Source: JBFLVQ01 sp040758525 | GTDB taxonomy: Bacteria; Acidobacteriota; Blastocatellia; Chloracidobacteriales; JADJPF01 | DNA: 10,013 nucleotides | NCBI GenBank assembly: GCA_040758525.1 | Contig: JBFLVQ010000339.1 | Span: 1 to 10,013 of the forward strand | Reading direction: 5' to 3' | In this document: in pieces, positions 1-5,737 of the stretch | Layout of the letters: every line of letters begins with the position of its first letter | How positions within the stretch are numbered: position 1 is the first letter of the stretch | Program-made: the position numbers and the translations under genes | Notes under the pieces: model-generated | What the model was told of the DNA's origin: nothing | The model's input: the letters and a program-made list of their open reading frames with translations, nothing else | The model's database searches: none

Positions 1-1
1 C

Positions 2-43
2 GCCCAAATTGAAGTTTTCAAAGAACTTGAACTGGGGCGATAG
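2..43 (+). CDS. Possible C-terminal end of an upstream gene (partial)
   Basis: One frame is open from the left window edge to a TAG at 41-43. It encodes 13 residues ending FKELELGR, a charged, helix-like tail that would suit the end of a real protein. The other two forward frames close or look less protein-like here. So short a stretch gives no function, and an open frame of this length can occur by chance. Its placement just before a hairpin (30-53) and a gene-free stretch fits a gene end. Sequence to the left of the window is needed to confirm it. Confidence 0.35.
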   Translation, partial: AQIEVFKELELGR

Positions 44-53
44 TAGCCCAGTT
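30..53. repeat. Short inverted repeat (hairpin)
   Basis: Perfect 7-base arms AACTGGG (30-36) and CCCAGTT (47-53) can pair. The stem extends by GC/GC if one G is bulged. It straddles the stop codon of the possible upstream gene. No T-run follows on either side, so it is not a classical intrinsic terminator, but it could protect a 3' end or act as a weak transcription barrier. Confidence 0.45.
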
Positions 54-88
54 GAGACTACAATGGAAAGCTTAAATTAGGCAACACT

Positions 89-143
89 GCGAGGGGGAAA
101 ATCTATCCCTCAATGAATTCTAGGGGGATTATTTTCCCCTCGC
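89..143. repeat. 55-base near-perfect inverted repeat
   Basis: The left arm GCGAGGGGGAAAAT (89-102) pairs with the right arm ATTTTCCCCTCGC (131-143) with one bulged G. An inner partial stem (ATCCCT near 105-110 against AGGGGGAT near 122-129) would lengthen the fold. Runs of G5 and C4-C5 make this patch unlike the surrounding DNA. It lies in the 221-base gap before the FHA gene. It could be a REP or MITE-like palindrome, a remnant of a mobile-element end, or a 3'-end structure of the upstream transcript. No T-run follows, so a rho-independent terminator is not favoured. Confidence 0.6.
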
Positions 144-235
144 GCTCCCCCAAGAGGCTAAAGCGACTTTGGACTACCCAAACTGCCTGAAATCAGTTAT
201 TACTTATTAGAGCAGAGCGGTTGTCTAGTCTGCAG

Positions 236-241
236 TATAAT
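236..241 (+). promoter_or_regulatory. Candidate -10 box for the FHA gene
   Basis: A perfect TATAAT lies 23 bases before the ATG at 265. No good -35 box sits at 16-18 bases upstream. TTGTCT at 221-226 is only 9 bases away, too close to act as a -35. The promoter may be activator-dependent, or the match may be chance in an AT-rich leader. The rest of the 54-235 stretch shows only the inverted repeat at 89-143. Confidence 0.4.
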
Positions 242-264
242 TACTAATTAAGAGTAAGAGCGAT

Positions 265-864
265 ATGCGTTGTCCTGTTTGTCAGTCTTCAAACAATATG
301 AGTTGGTCCTTTTGCCAATACTGTGGAGCGCAATTGCCAAAACTGGATAAGTCTGCTATCCCTGTTGTGCCTGTACCATCAACGCACTTACCCGCGGCCG
401 CTTCTCCCAAGCCCTCACCTATAGAGCGATATGATGGTGCGATTCCTGGCGAGATGATCTCCTGTCAACTTTGTGGATTTATTGGTATGCCAGGAGATAA
501 GTTTTGTAGTAAATGTGGTGCTCCTATCCCTAGCGATGCTACGGTTTCTCGAGGTTTGTCGGCTTTTACGCTCCCCCCCGAACCTAGATTACGCCACATT
601 GATGAAGGCGGCGGGAGCGGAGAAGTTTATAAACTCACCACCGCAGAAACTGTGATAGGACGTAAAAATGGCACAATCAGCTTTCCTCAAGATGGATATA
701 TGTCTAGTGAACATGCACGTATAGTTCGTCGTGGCAATCGCTTTGTGCTGGTGGATGAGAAATCGCGCAATGGTACTTTTATTAAGATTGATGGTGAAAC
801 AGAATTAAGAAACGGCGATATTATCCTTGTTGGTAAACAACTCTTCCGTTTTGAAACAACCTGA
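265..864 (+). CDS. Double zinc-ribbon FHA-domain protein
   Basis: This 199-residue cytosolic protein has three parts. A first zinc ribbon has Cys pairs C3/C6 and C17/C20. A Pro/Ala-rich linker (about 32-55) leads to a second ribbon with C67/C70 and C81/C84. A C-terminal FHA domain (about 119-197) carries the usual landmarks: GR at 132-133, SSEH at 147-150 and NGT at 169-171. FHA domains bind phosphothreonine peptides, so the protein probably reads Ser/Thr kinase signals. The ribbons likely bind zinc and may contact a partner or nucleic acid. There is no signal peptide or membrane segment. ATG 265 is the first start after an in-frame TAA at 238-240; its ribosome site (AAGAG) is weak. A Ser/Thr kinase gene lies at the other end of the window, but no direct link is shown. 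The specific biological role is unknown. Confidence 0.9.
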   Translation: MRCPVCQSSNNMSWSFCQYCGAQLPKLDKSAIPVVPVPSTHLPAAASPKPSPIERYDGAIPGEMISCQLCGFIGMPGDKFCSKCGAPIPSDATVSRGLSAFTLPPEPRLRHIDEGGGSGEVYKLTTAETVIGRKNGTISFPQDGYMSSEHARIVRRGNRFVLVDEKSRNGTFIKIDGETELRNGDIILVGKQLFRFETT

Positions 865-886
865 CAGACTGTCTATTTGCTCTCAC

Positions 887-899
887 CTCTGTGCCAGAG
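887..899. other. Small hairpin between convergent FHA and PilZ genes
   Basis: Perfect 5-base arms CTCTG and CAGAG enclose a 3-base loop in the 66-base gap between the two convergent genes. A second tiny palindrome, GACAG-A-CTGTC, lies at 863-873 over the FHA stop codon. Neither is followed by a T-run on either strand. They may help end transcription from both sides, but evidence for terminator function is weak. Confidence 0.25.
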
Positions 900-930
900 A
901 GAGTGAAATCGCTGCCATTGATCATCGCCT

Positions 931-1320
931 CTATTTATGTCTTCGCTCTGGATGCGGAAGTTTGGTAGGAAATATTTCACCCAACATATCATGGTTACTG
1001 TCTCGAAACAGTGAGTAACTATCAAATAATAGATTGGGGAATTCTAATCCAACATAGGTCAGACTATTTTTACTGGTAACATGCCGGACTTTAGCTACTG
1101 CGCTTATCTCTCCATCATTAATACTAACTAGCACTTCTTGACCGATCTGAAAGGATGCGTCTAATCGCCTAGGTGCTAGCAGCACGCCTATACCGCCAAA
1201 ACTTACATCATGCGAGAAAGTGAAGGCTCGGCATTCAAAACCTTCCTTACTTTTCCATTTAATTGATACTGGTAATCGTACCTCTATTCTTGGATTGGCA
1301 CTGAAAAACTCTCTAGACAT
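931..1320 (-). CDS. Stand-alone PilZ-domain protein (c-di-GMP receptor type)
   Basis: A 129-residue protein consisting almost entirely of one PilZ domain. Both halves of the c-di-GMP site are present: RxxxR at R11-R15 and DxSxxG at D38-S40-G43. This is followed by the beta-strand pattern ending in the typical YVGLEF segment. PilZ proteins of this size act as diffusible receptors or adaptors that pass c-di-GMP levels to motility, pili, polysaccharide or transcription machinery; the partner here cannot be told. The start at 1320 is well supported by AAGGAGG (1328-1334) seven bases before the ATG. The roughly 30-residue tail after the domain is polar and ends in PERRHK. The gene is convergent with the FHA gene and divergent from the biotin operon. 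Confidence 0.88.
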   Translation of the reverse strand: MSREFFSANPRIEVRLPVSIKWKSKEGFECRAFTFSHDVSFGGIGVLLAPRRLDASFQIGQEVLVSINDGEISAVAKVRHVTSKNSLTYVGLEFPNLLFDSYSLFRDSNHDMLGEIFPTKLPHPERRHK

Positions 1321-1381
1321 AACCCTTCCTCCTTGTTTAGGCTTGTTCGGGGCAAAAACTTACCATTGTAAGCGAGATGGC

Positions 1382-1398
1382 TTAGTATCATTTACTAA
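1382..1398. promoter_or_regulatory. Small palindrome in the PilZ/bioB divergent gap
   Basis: Perfect 6-base arms TTAGTA and TACTAA flank a 5-base spacer. It lies about 60 bases before the PilZ start and 210 bases before bioB. It could be an operator half-site pair. In AT-rich DNA a match of this size is also plausible by chance. Confidence 0.25.
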
Positions 1399-1409
1399 CA
1401 CCGATCAAG

Positions 1410-1430
1410 TTAATAGCCGTTTTCTATTAA
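1410..1430. promoter_or_regulatory. Palindrome overlapping a candidate PilZ promoter
   Basis: Perfect 7-base arms TTAATAG (1410-1416) and CTATTAA (1424-1430) flank a 7-base spacer. The right arm overlaps a minus-strand -10-like TAGAAA at 1421-1426. Together they would place a repressor site on the promoter of the PilZ gene. AT-richness makes chance a real alternative. Confidence 0.3.
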
Positions 1431-1448
1431 TAACGAAATTTTTTTCAA
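1421..1448 (-). promoter_or_regulatory. Candidate promoter for the PilZ gene
   Basis: On the minus strand, TTGAAA (1443-1448) and TAGAAA (1421-1426) are 16 bases apart, matching 9 of 12 sigma70-type consensus positions. The implied leader to the ATG at 1320 is about 100 bases. The 289-base gap between the PilZ and bioB starts holds this site, two small palindromes and the bioB promoter candidate; no gene or riboswitch fold is evident. Confidence 0.25.
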
Positions 1449-1541
1449 TTTGTATTCTTAACTAGCAGAAAAAATTTTCATTTTGATTGATACCGTAAAA
1501 ATGCTTGCGAAGTGTTATCATAGCTGTTCGGAGTAATAGTG

Positions 1542-1571
1542 TTGACGGATGGCAATAGACTTTGTTACACA
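1542..1571 (+). promoter_or_regulatory. Candidate bio operon promoter
   Basis: TTGACG (1542-1547, 5 of 6 to the -35 consensus) is followed after 18 bases by TACACA (1566-1571), a weak -10 helped by an upstream TG (1563-1564, extended -10). Transcription would begin near 1578, giving a leader of about 30 bases to bioB. A separate -10-like TATCAT at 1516-1521 lacks a well-spaced -35. TTGT (1562-1565) and ACAA (1587-1590) frame the proposed start region but do not make a convincing BirA operator. Confidence 0.35.
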
Positions 1572-1596
1572 TTTGCATCTAAACCTACAAATTATT

Positions 1597-1601
1597 GGGA
1601 G
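1597..1601 (+). promoter_or_regulatory. Ribosome binding site deciding the bioB start
   Basis: GGGAG lies eight bases before ATG 1610. An in-frame TTG at 1595 would add five residues but overlaps this site and has no ribosome site of its own, so ATG 1610 is preferred. Confidence 0.65.
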
Positions 1602-1609
1602 AGCATGAA

Positions 1610-2602
1610 ATGGCTGCTAGTGCTGATAAACAGATACGTCATGATTGGACTGTAAGCGAGATCGAATCTATCTACACATTACCTTTACCGGAGCTATTAT
1701 ATCGTGCACAGACTGCGCATCGAGCTTATCATCGGTTTGATGAAGTGCAAGGCTGTATGTTGCTAAGCATAAAAACCGGGCGTTGTCCGGAGGATTGTGC
1801 TTACTGTCCACAATCGGCACACTACAATACCGGTCTAGCAGTTAGCAATATTACCAGTGTTGCAGAGACAGTTGCGGCGGCAGAGCAAGCGCGTCAGCAG
1901 GGTGCGACTCGTTTCTGTTTAGGCGCTGCCTGGCGTAGTGTTCCTGAAGGAGAAGAGTTCACACGTGTGCTAGAGATGGTACGTGGTGTGCGCGCGTTGG
2001 GATTAGAAGCTTGTTGTACACTTGGTATGCTTACTGATGAACAAGCCAGTGCGCTCGCTGCGGCTGGTCTTACGGCATATAACCATAACCTTGATACCTC
2101 ACCAGAGTTCTATAATAAAATCATTACTACACGTACTTACCAAGATCGCCTAGATACACTAGCAAGAGTTAGACGTGCAGGGATATCTGTTTGCTGTGGG
2201 GGAATAATTGGAATGGGAGAAGAACGTATAGACCGTTGGCGTTTGCTTGAACAGTTATCGACACAGTCTCCACATCCAGAAAGCGTTCCCATCAATCTGC
2301 TGGTACGAGTAGAAGGAACTCCCCTCGTTAAAGAAGCCGATCTAGATACATTTGAACTGATTAGGATGATAGCCACAGCACGAATACTTATGCCTATCTC
2401 GATGTTACGATTAAGTGCTGGTCGTCTAGCTCTTTCCGATGAGACACAAGCCCTCTGTTTTCTTGCCGGCGCCAACTCGATCTTTATTGGTGATAAGCTG
2501 CTTACTACTGCTAATCCAGAAGCAGATAAAGATCGTCAGTTGTTGAATAGGTTAGGTATGAACCTGCGGCAGCAGGAGGTGGCCGGTGGGAGTGCCTGTT
2601 GA
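1610..2602 (+). CDS. bioB: Biotin synthase
   Basis: A radical SAM enzyme that inserts sulfur into dethiobiotin to make biotin, the last step of the pathway. The 330-residue product (E. coli BioB has 346) carries the CxxxCxxC motif at C59, C63 and C66 that binds the [4Fe-4S]-SAM cluster. The [2Fe-2S] cluster ligands are matched by C103, C135 (in ACCTLG), C195 (in VCCGG) and R267 (in RLSAGR). YNHNLDTSPEFY and TTANPEADKD are also family hallmarks. The protein is cytosolic. It is the first gene of bioBFDA, and its 3' end overlaps bioF by 17 bases, so the two are probably translationally coupled. Extra Cys residues sit next to C135 and C195; variants of this sort are found in the family. Identification is secure. 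Confidence 0.98.
   Translation: MAASADKQIRHDWTVSEIESIYTLPLPELLYRAQTAHRAYHRFDEVQGCMLLSIKTGRCPEDCAYCPQSAHYNTGLAVSNITSVAETVAAAEQARQQGATRFCLGAAWRSVPEGEEFTRVLEMVRGVRALGLEACCTLGMLTDEQASALAAAGLTAYNHNLDTSPEFYNKIITTRTYQDRLDTLARVRRAGISVCCGGIIGMGEERIDRWRLLEQLSTQSPHPESVPINLLVRVEGTPLVKEADLDTFELIRMIATARILMPISMLRLSAGRLALSDETQALCFLAGANSIFIGDKLLTTANPEADKDRQLLNRLGMNLRQQEVAGGSAC
2574..2580 (+). promoter_or_regulatory. Strong ribosome binding site for bioF inside bioB
   Basis: A full AGGAGGT lies in the last codons of bioB. It is five bases before GTG 2586 and eleven before GTG 2592. The spacing favours 2586 as the bioF start, although either GTG would give nearly the same protein. Confidence 0.75.
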
Positions 2603-3737
2603 GTTACAACAGCGAGTTCTCAATCGTCTATCTGAACTAGAAACTGCTGGATTGACAAGAAGGCTTGTTCCGCCAACGGGTATAGATCTCTGTTCCAATG
2701 ATTATTTAGCACTAGCGATGCATACGTTATTAAAAGAGCGTATGGCAGAGGCGGTAAGGCAGCAAGGTTGTGGCGCTACTGCCTCACGATTATTACGTGG
2801 TGAGCGAATCTGTTTTACTGCATTGGAGCGCGATTTTGCTACTTTTAAGGGTACTGCGGCGGCACTCTATTTTACCAGTGGATATGCAGCAAACATCGGC
2901 GTACTGACCACTTTTTTAGAAGCTGGTGATATAGTCTTCTCTGATCAGTTGAATCATGCAAGTTTGATTGATGGGATAAGACTTTCACCGGCACGATGCA
3001 TCATTTTCCCACATCGTGATTTCGAAATGTTGACACAATTATTGACTGCAGAGCAGGGAACAGGACAGAAGTTTCTGGTTACCGAATCTCTCTTCAGTAT
3101 GGATGGAGATTTTGCTCCATTAGCTAAATATGCTGCTTTGTGCCGTGTTACTAACACAACACTTATTGTTGATGAGGCGCATGCCGTAGGAATTTATGGG
3201 AAACGGGGTAGTGGTCTGATTGAAGCTGGAGAAATAGATAATGATGTCTTTATTTCGATCAACACGGCTGGTAAAGCCTTAGGTGTGAGCGGAGCATTTG
3301 TTGCTGGCCCACAATGGGCAATAGATTATCTAGTACAACGGGCGCGAACATTGATTTTTTCCACAGCGCCATCGCCTGCTTTGGCTGCTGCGCTAGCAGC
3401 ATCGCTTGAATTAATAAGCAGCGAACCTGAACGTCGTGCCAAACTTAGCTGGCTAGTGGAGCAGTTTCGCAAACTGCTTGAAGAGAATGGTGTAGCGATT
3501 CCTGCTGATTGCTCACAAATTATTCCCATCATACTTGGCAATAATACACGTGCTATGGCAATAGCCGATAAATTGCGCTGGGCCGGATTTGATGTACGGG
3601 CAATACGTCCACCTACGGTAGCTGAAGGCACGGCTCGCTTGCGACTTACCGTAAATATTAATCTTGAAGTGCCCACACTAAAGAGTTTTGCCAGTCTGTT
3701 AGCAAGATTGATGCGTGATTATGCCCACAAGGTTTGA
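2586..3737 (+). CDS. bioF: 8-amino-7-oxononanoate synthase (KAPA synthase)
   Basis: A PLP-dependent enzyme of the alpha-oxoamine synthase family that condenses a pimeloyl thioester with L-alanine, giving 8-amino-7-oxononanoate, CO2 and the free carrier. The length of 383 residues nearly equals E. coli BioF (384). Visible hallmarks are SNDYLAL (37-43), GCGATASRLLRG (61-72), H124 in QLNHASLIDG, DEAH at 196-199 with D196 for the pyridine nitrogen and H199, and the Schiff-base lysine K230 in TAGKALG. The GTG start lies inside bioB behind a full ribosome site. The gene ends four bases before the preferred bioD ATG. The substrate may be pimeloyl-ACP or pimeloyl-CoA; the sequence does not settle this. 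Confidence 0.97.
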   Translation: MGVPVELQQRVLNRLSELETAGLTRRLVPPTGIDLCSNDYLALAMHTLLKERMAEAVRQQGCGATASRLLRGERICFTALERDFATFKGTAAALYFTSGYAANIGVLTTFLEAGDIVFSDQLNHASLIDGIRLSPARCIIFPHRDFEMLTQLLTAEQGTGQKFLVTESLFSMDGDFAPLAKYAALCRVTNTTLIVDEAHAVGIYGKRGSGLIEAGEIDNDVFISINTAGKALGVSGAFVAGPQWAIDYLVQRARTLIFSTAPSPALAAALAASLELISSEPERRAKLSWLVEQFRKLLEENGVAIPADCSQIIPIILGNNTRAMAIADKLRWAGFDVRAIRPPTVAEGTARLRLTVNINLEVPTLKSFASLLARLMRDYAHKV

Positions 3738-3741
3738 GTGT

Positions 3742-4404
3742 ATGCGAGGGATTTTTGTCACTGGTACGGATACCAATGTTGGTAAGACTATTGTTGCTGC
3801 GGCATTAATGCATCGCTATCGCGCTACTGTTGGCCTTCGCTATTGGAAACCAATTCAGACTGGTTTAGAGATCGATGATGATACTGCTATGGTCTATAAA
3901 CTTGGAGAATGCAGAGAAGGAGAAATCTTTTCCCAAGGCATAAGGCTATCTCAACCGCTCTCTCCACATCTAGCAGCACGTTTAAGCAGTACTGAGATTG
4001 AGATCGATAGACTAACCGTACCAGCTTGGCAGGATAACCGCGAGGTACGCTGGATTGTGGAAGGAGCAGGCGGAGTATTGGTGCCACTAAACAACTGTGA
4101 ATTTATTATCGATCTAATAGTAAAATTATCACTGCCGGTGTTAGTAGTAGCACGTAGTTCGCTGGGCACAATCAATCATACTTTGCTTACCCTTGCTGCA
4201 CTACGTAGTCGATCATTACAAATAGCAGGGGTAGTTATGGTTGGGGCAGCTAATCAAGACAACCGTGAGGCAATAGAGCATTTTGGCAAAACCAGCGTGC
4301 TTGGCGAACTGGACAACTTAACTCCACTCACCTCATCAACTTTAGGCGTATGGGCACAAGAGAGACTCGATCCTAATGGACTGTTAGAGGAGTTTTTACG
4401 ATGA
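3742..4404 (+). CDS. bioD: Dethiobiotin synthetase
   Basis: An ATP-dependent carboxylase that closes the ureido ring of 7,8-diaminopelargonate using CO2, giving dethiobiotin. The 220-residue product has the family P-loop GTDTNVGKT (8-16), K37 in YWKPIQTG, VEGAGG (107-111) and the ARSSLGTINHTLLT segment (137-150). ATG 3742 is preferred because it puts the first beta strand and P-loop at the usual distance from the N-terminus. An upstream GTG (3715) and ATG (3721) in the same frame would add nine or seven residues and overlap bioF. The ribosome site is weak (AAGG near 3729), so translation probably relies on ribosomes finishing bioF. The stop overlaps the bioA start as ATGA. Confidence 0.96.
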   Translation: MRGIFVTGTDTNVGKTIVAAALMHRYRATVGLRYWKPIQTGLEIDDDTAMVYKLGECREGEIFSQGIRLSQPLSPHLAARLSSTEIEIDRLTVPAWQDNREVRWIVEGAGGVLVPLNNCEFIIDLIVKLSLPVLVVARSSLGTINHTLLTLAALRSRSLQIAGVVMVGAANQDNREAIEHFGKTSVLGELDNLTPLTSSTLGVWAQERLDPNGLLEEFLR

Positions 4405-5735
4405 ACAGTGAGGAGCTAATTAGTCTTGATCGTGCCTATCTATGGCATCCTTATACACAAATGCGTACTGCTCCGGCGCCATTGCCGATCGCATATGGCC
4501 AAGGGATCTACCTTTATACTGAGGATGGAAGAAGATTGCTTGATGGTATATCTTCCTGGTGGGTTAATATACATGGCCATAGTCATCCTAAGTTGAATCA
4601 AGCTTTGATAGCACAGGCAAGAGAACTAGAACATGTACTCTTTGCCGGATGTACACATAGGCCCGCAGTTCAACTTGCTGAAGAGTTGGTGAATATCCTT
4701 CCTACTGGATTAACACGTATTTTCTTCTCTGATAATGGTTCGACGGCGGTAGAAGTTGCGCTTAAGATGGCTTATCAGTACTGGCAAAATCAGCGTGAAG
4801 TTAGGCGTAATATTTTCATCACACTCCATTTTGCCTATCATGGCGACACCTTGGGAGCAATGTCTGTCAGCGAGGATTCAGCTTTCACTCGTCCATTTGC
4901 GCCATTACTGTTTCGTGTTGTACGTACGCATCCTCCCTATTGTTATCGTTGTCCATTGGGGCTTGAGCGCAATAGTTGCCATATTGATTGTCTGCAAGAG
5001 TTGGAAAGACTACTGGAAGAGAATAAAGATACTGTGATTGGTGTTATTGTTGAGCCAATGTTACAGGGAGCAGGGGGAATGATTGTATGGCCAAGTGAAT
5101 TCCTTGCTGGGGTACGGCAACTATGTGATCGTTTTGGAACTTTAATGATTGCTGATGAGGTATTAACTGGTTTTGGTCGTACAGGTAAGATGTTTGCCTG
5201 TGAGCATGCTGCTATTCGACCAGATATAATATGTCTATCAAAGGCGCTTACGGGTGGATATATGCCGCTAGCTGTGACGGCAACAACAGAATCGGTATAT
5301 GAAGCATTTTTAAGTAATGATCGTGAGAAAACTTTCTTTCATGGCCATTCTTATACAGCAAATCCACTTGGTTGTGCAGTGGCACTGGCTAGTTTAGAAC
5401 TATTTCGTAGTGAGCGACTGTTGGAAAAGGTTCTATCACTAGAACGATTGATGTACGAGCGATTGCAGCCATTACAATCCCATCCACAGGTTGGCGATAT
5501 CAGAATAATCGGTGGAGTAGGAATATTGGAATTAGTACAGAATAAACAGACACGTACTGCCGGTGGTTATCTTGATCAGATTGGGCCACAACTGAGTGCT
5601 GAATTCCTACAACGAGGTCTGTTATTACGGCCTCTTGGCAATATACTATATTTTATGCCACCCTTTATTATCACTGAAGCAGAAGCAAACTGGGCAATAG
5701 ATCAGATCATAGCAGTTTTAAATCAATGGCTTTAA
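4401..5735 (+). CDS. bioA: Adenosylmethionine-8-amino-7-oxononanoate aminotransferase (DAPA synthase)
   Basis: A class III PLP aminotransferase converting KAPA to 7,8-diaminopelargonate. The 444-residue product (E. coli 429) shows HPYTQM (16-21), SSWWVNIHGHSHP (51-63), SDNGSTAVEVALKMA (110-124), YHGDTLGAMS (146-155), D252 in ADEVLTGFGRTG and the PLP lysine K281 in LSKALTGG. The SSWW block and HPYT tyrosine favour BioA over other class III enzymes. The family amino donor is usually SAM, lysine in some Bacillus types; it is not decided here. A four-Cys segment, C181-x2-C184-x8-C193-x3-C197, lies in the middle and is absent from the short E. coli type. The ATG overlaps the bioD stop by four bases. 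The gene ends two bases from the convergent hydrolase, leaving no room for an intergenic terminator. Confidence 0.97.
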   Translation: MNSEELISLDRAYLWHPYTQMRTAPAPLPIAYGQGIYLYTEDGRRLLDGISSWWVNIHGHSHPKLNQALIAQARELEHVLFAGCTHRPAVQLAEELVNILPTGLTRIFFSDNGSTAVEVALKMAYQYWQNQREVRRNIFITLHFAYHGDTLGAMSVSEDSAFTRPFAPLLFRVVRTHPPYCYRCPLGLERNSCHIDCLQELERLLEENKDTVIGVIVEPMLQGAGGMIVWPSEFLAGVRQLCDRFGTLMIADEVLTGFGRTGKMFACEHAAIRPDIICLSKALTGGYMPLAVTATTESVYEAFLSNDREKTFFHGHSYTANPLGCAVALASLELFRSERLLEKVLSLERLMYERLQPLQSHPQVGDIRIIGGVGILELVQNKQTRTAGGYLDQIGPQLSAEFLQRGLLLRPLGNILYFMPPFIITEAEANWAIDQIIAVLNQWL

Positions 5736-5737
5736 TC

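Noticed and set aside
89..151. G-runs as a G-quadruplex
   Set aside because: Only two G5 runs occur on the plus strand in this patch, with long spacing; four closely spaced runs would be needed. Pairing with the C-runs as a hairpin is the better explanation.
827..1018. Plus-strand open frame overlapping the FHA and PilZ 3' ends
   Set aside because: It overlaps both convergent genes, has no ribosome site or domain, and looks like a chance frame.
1220..1465. Plus-strand open frame across the PilZ 5' end
   Set aside because: It is antisense to a PilZ gene with an intact motif and strong ribosome site, and its product shows no recognisable domain.
1562..1590. TTGT...ACAA pair before bioB as a BirA operator
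   Set aside because: Only the outer four bases of each arm agree and the inner bases do not pair. The spacing is shorter than the roughly 33-34 bases of known BirA sites. The match is too weak to call.
1595..1609. TTG 1595 as the bioB start
   Set aside because: It overlaps the GGGAG ribosome site that serves ATG 1610 and has no site of its own.
3715..3741. GTG 3715 or ATG 3721 as the bioD start
   Set aside because: These would add residues before the first beta strand that family members lack; ATG 3742 gives the usual distance to the P-loop.
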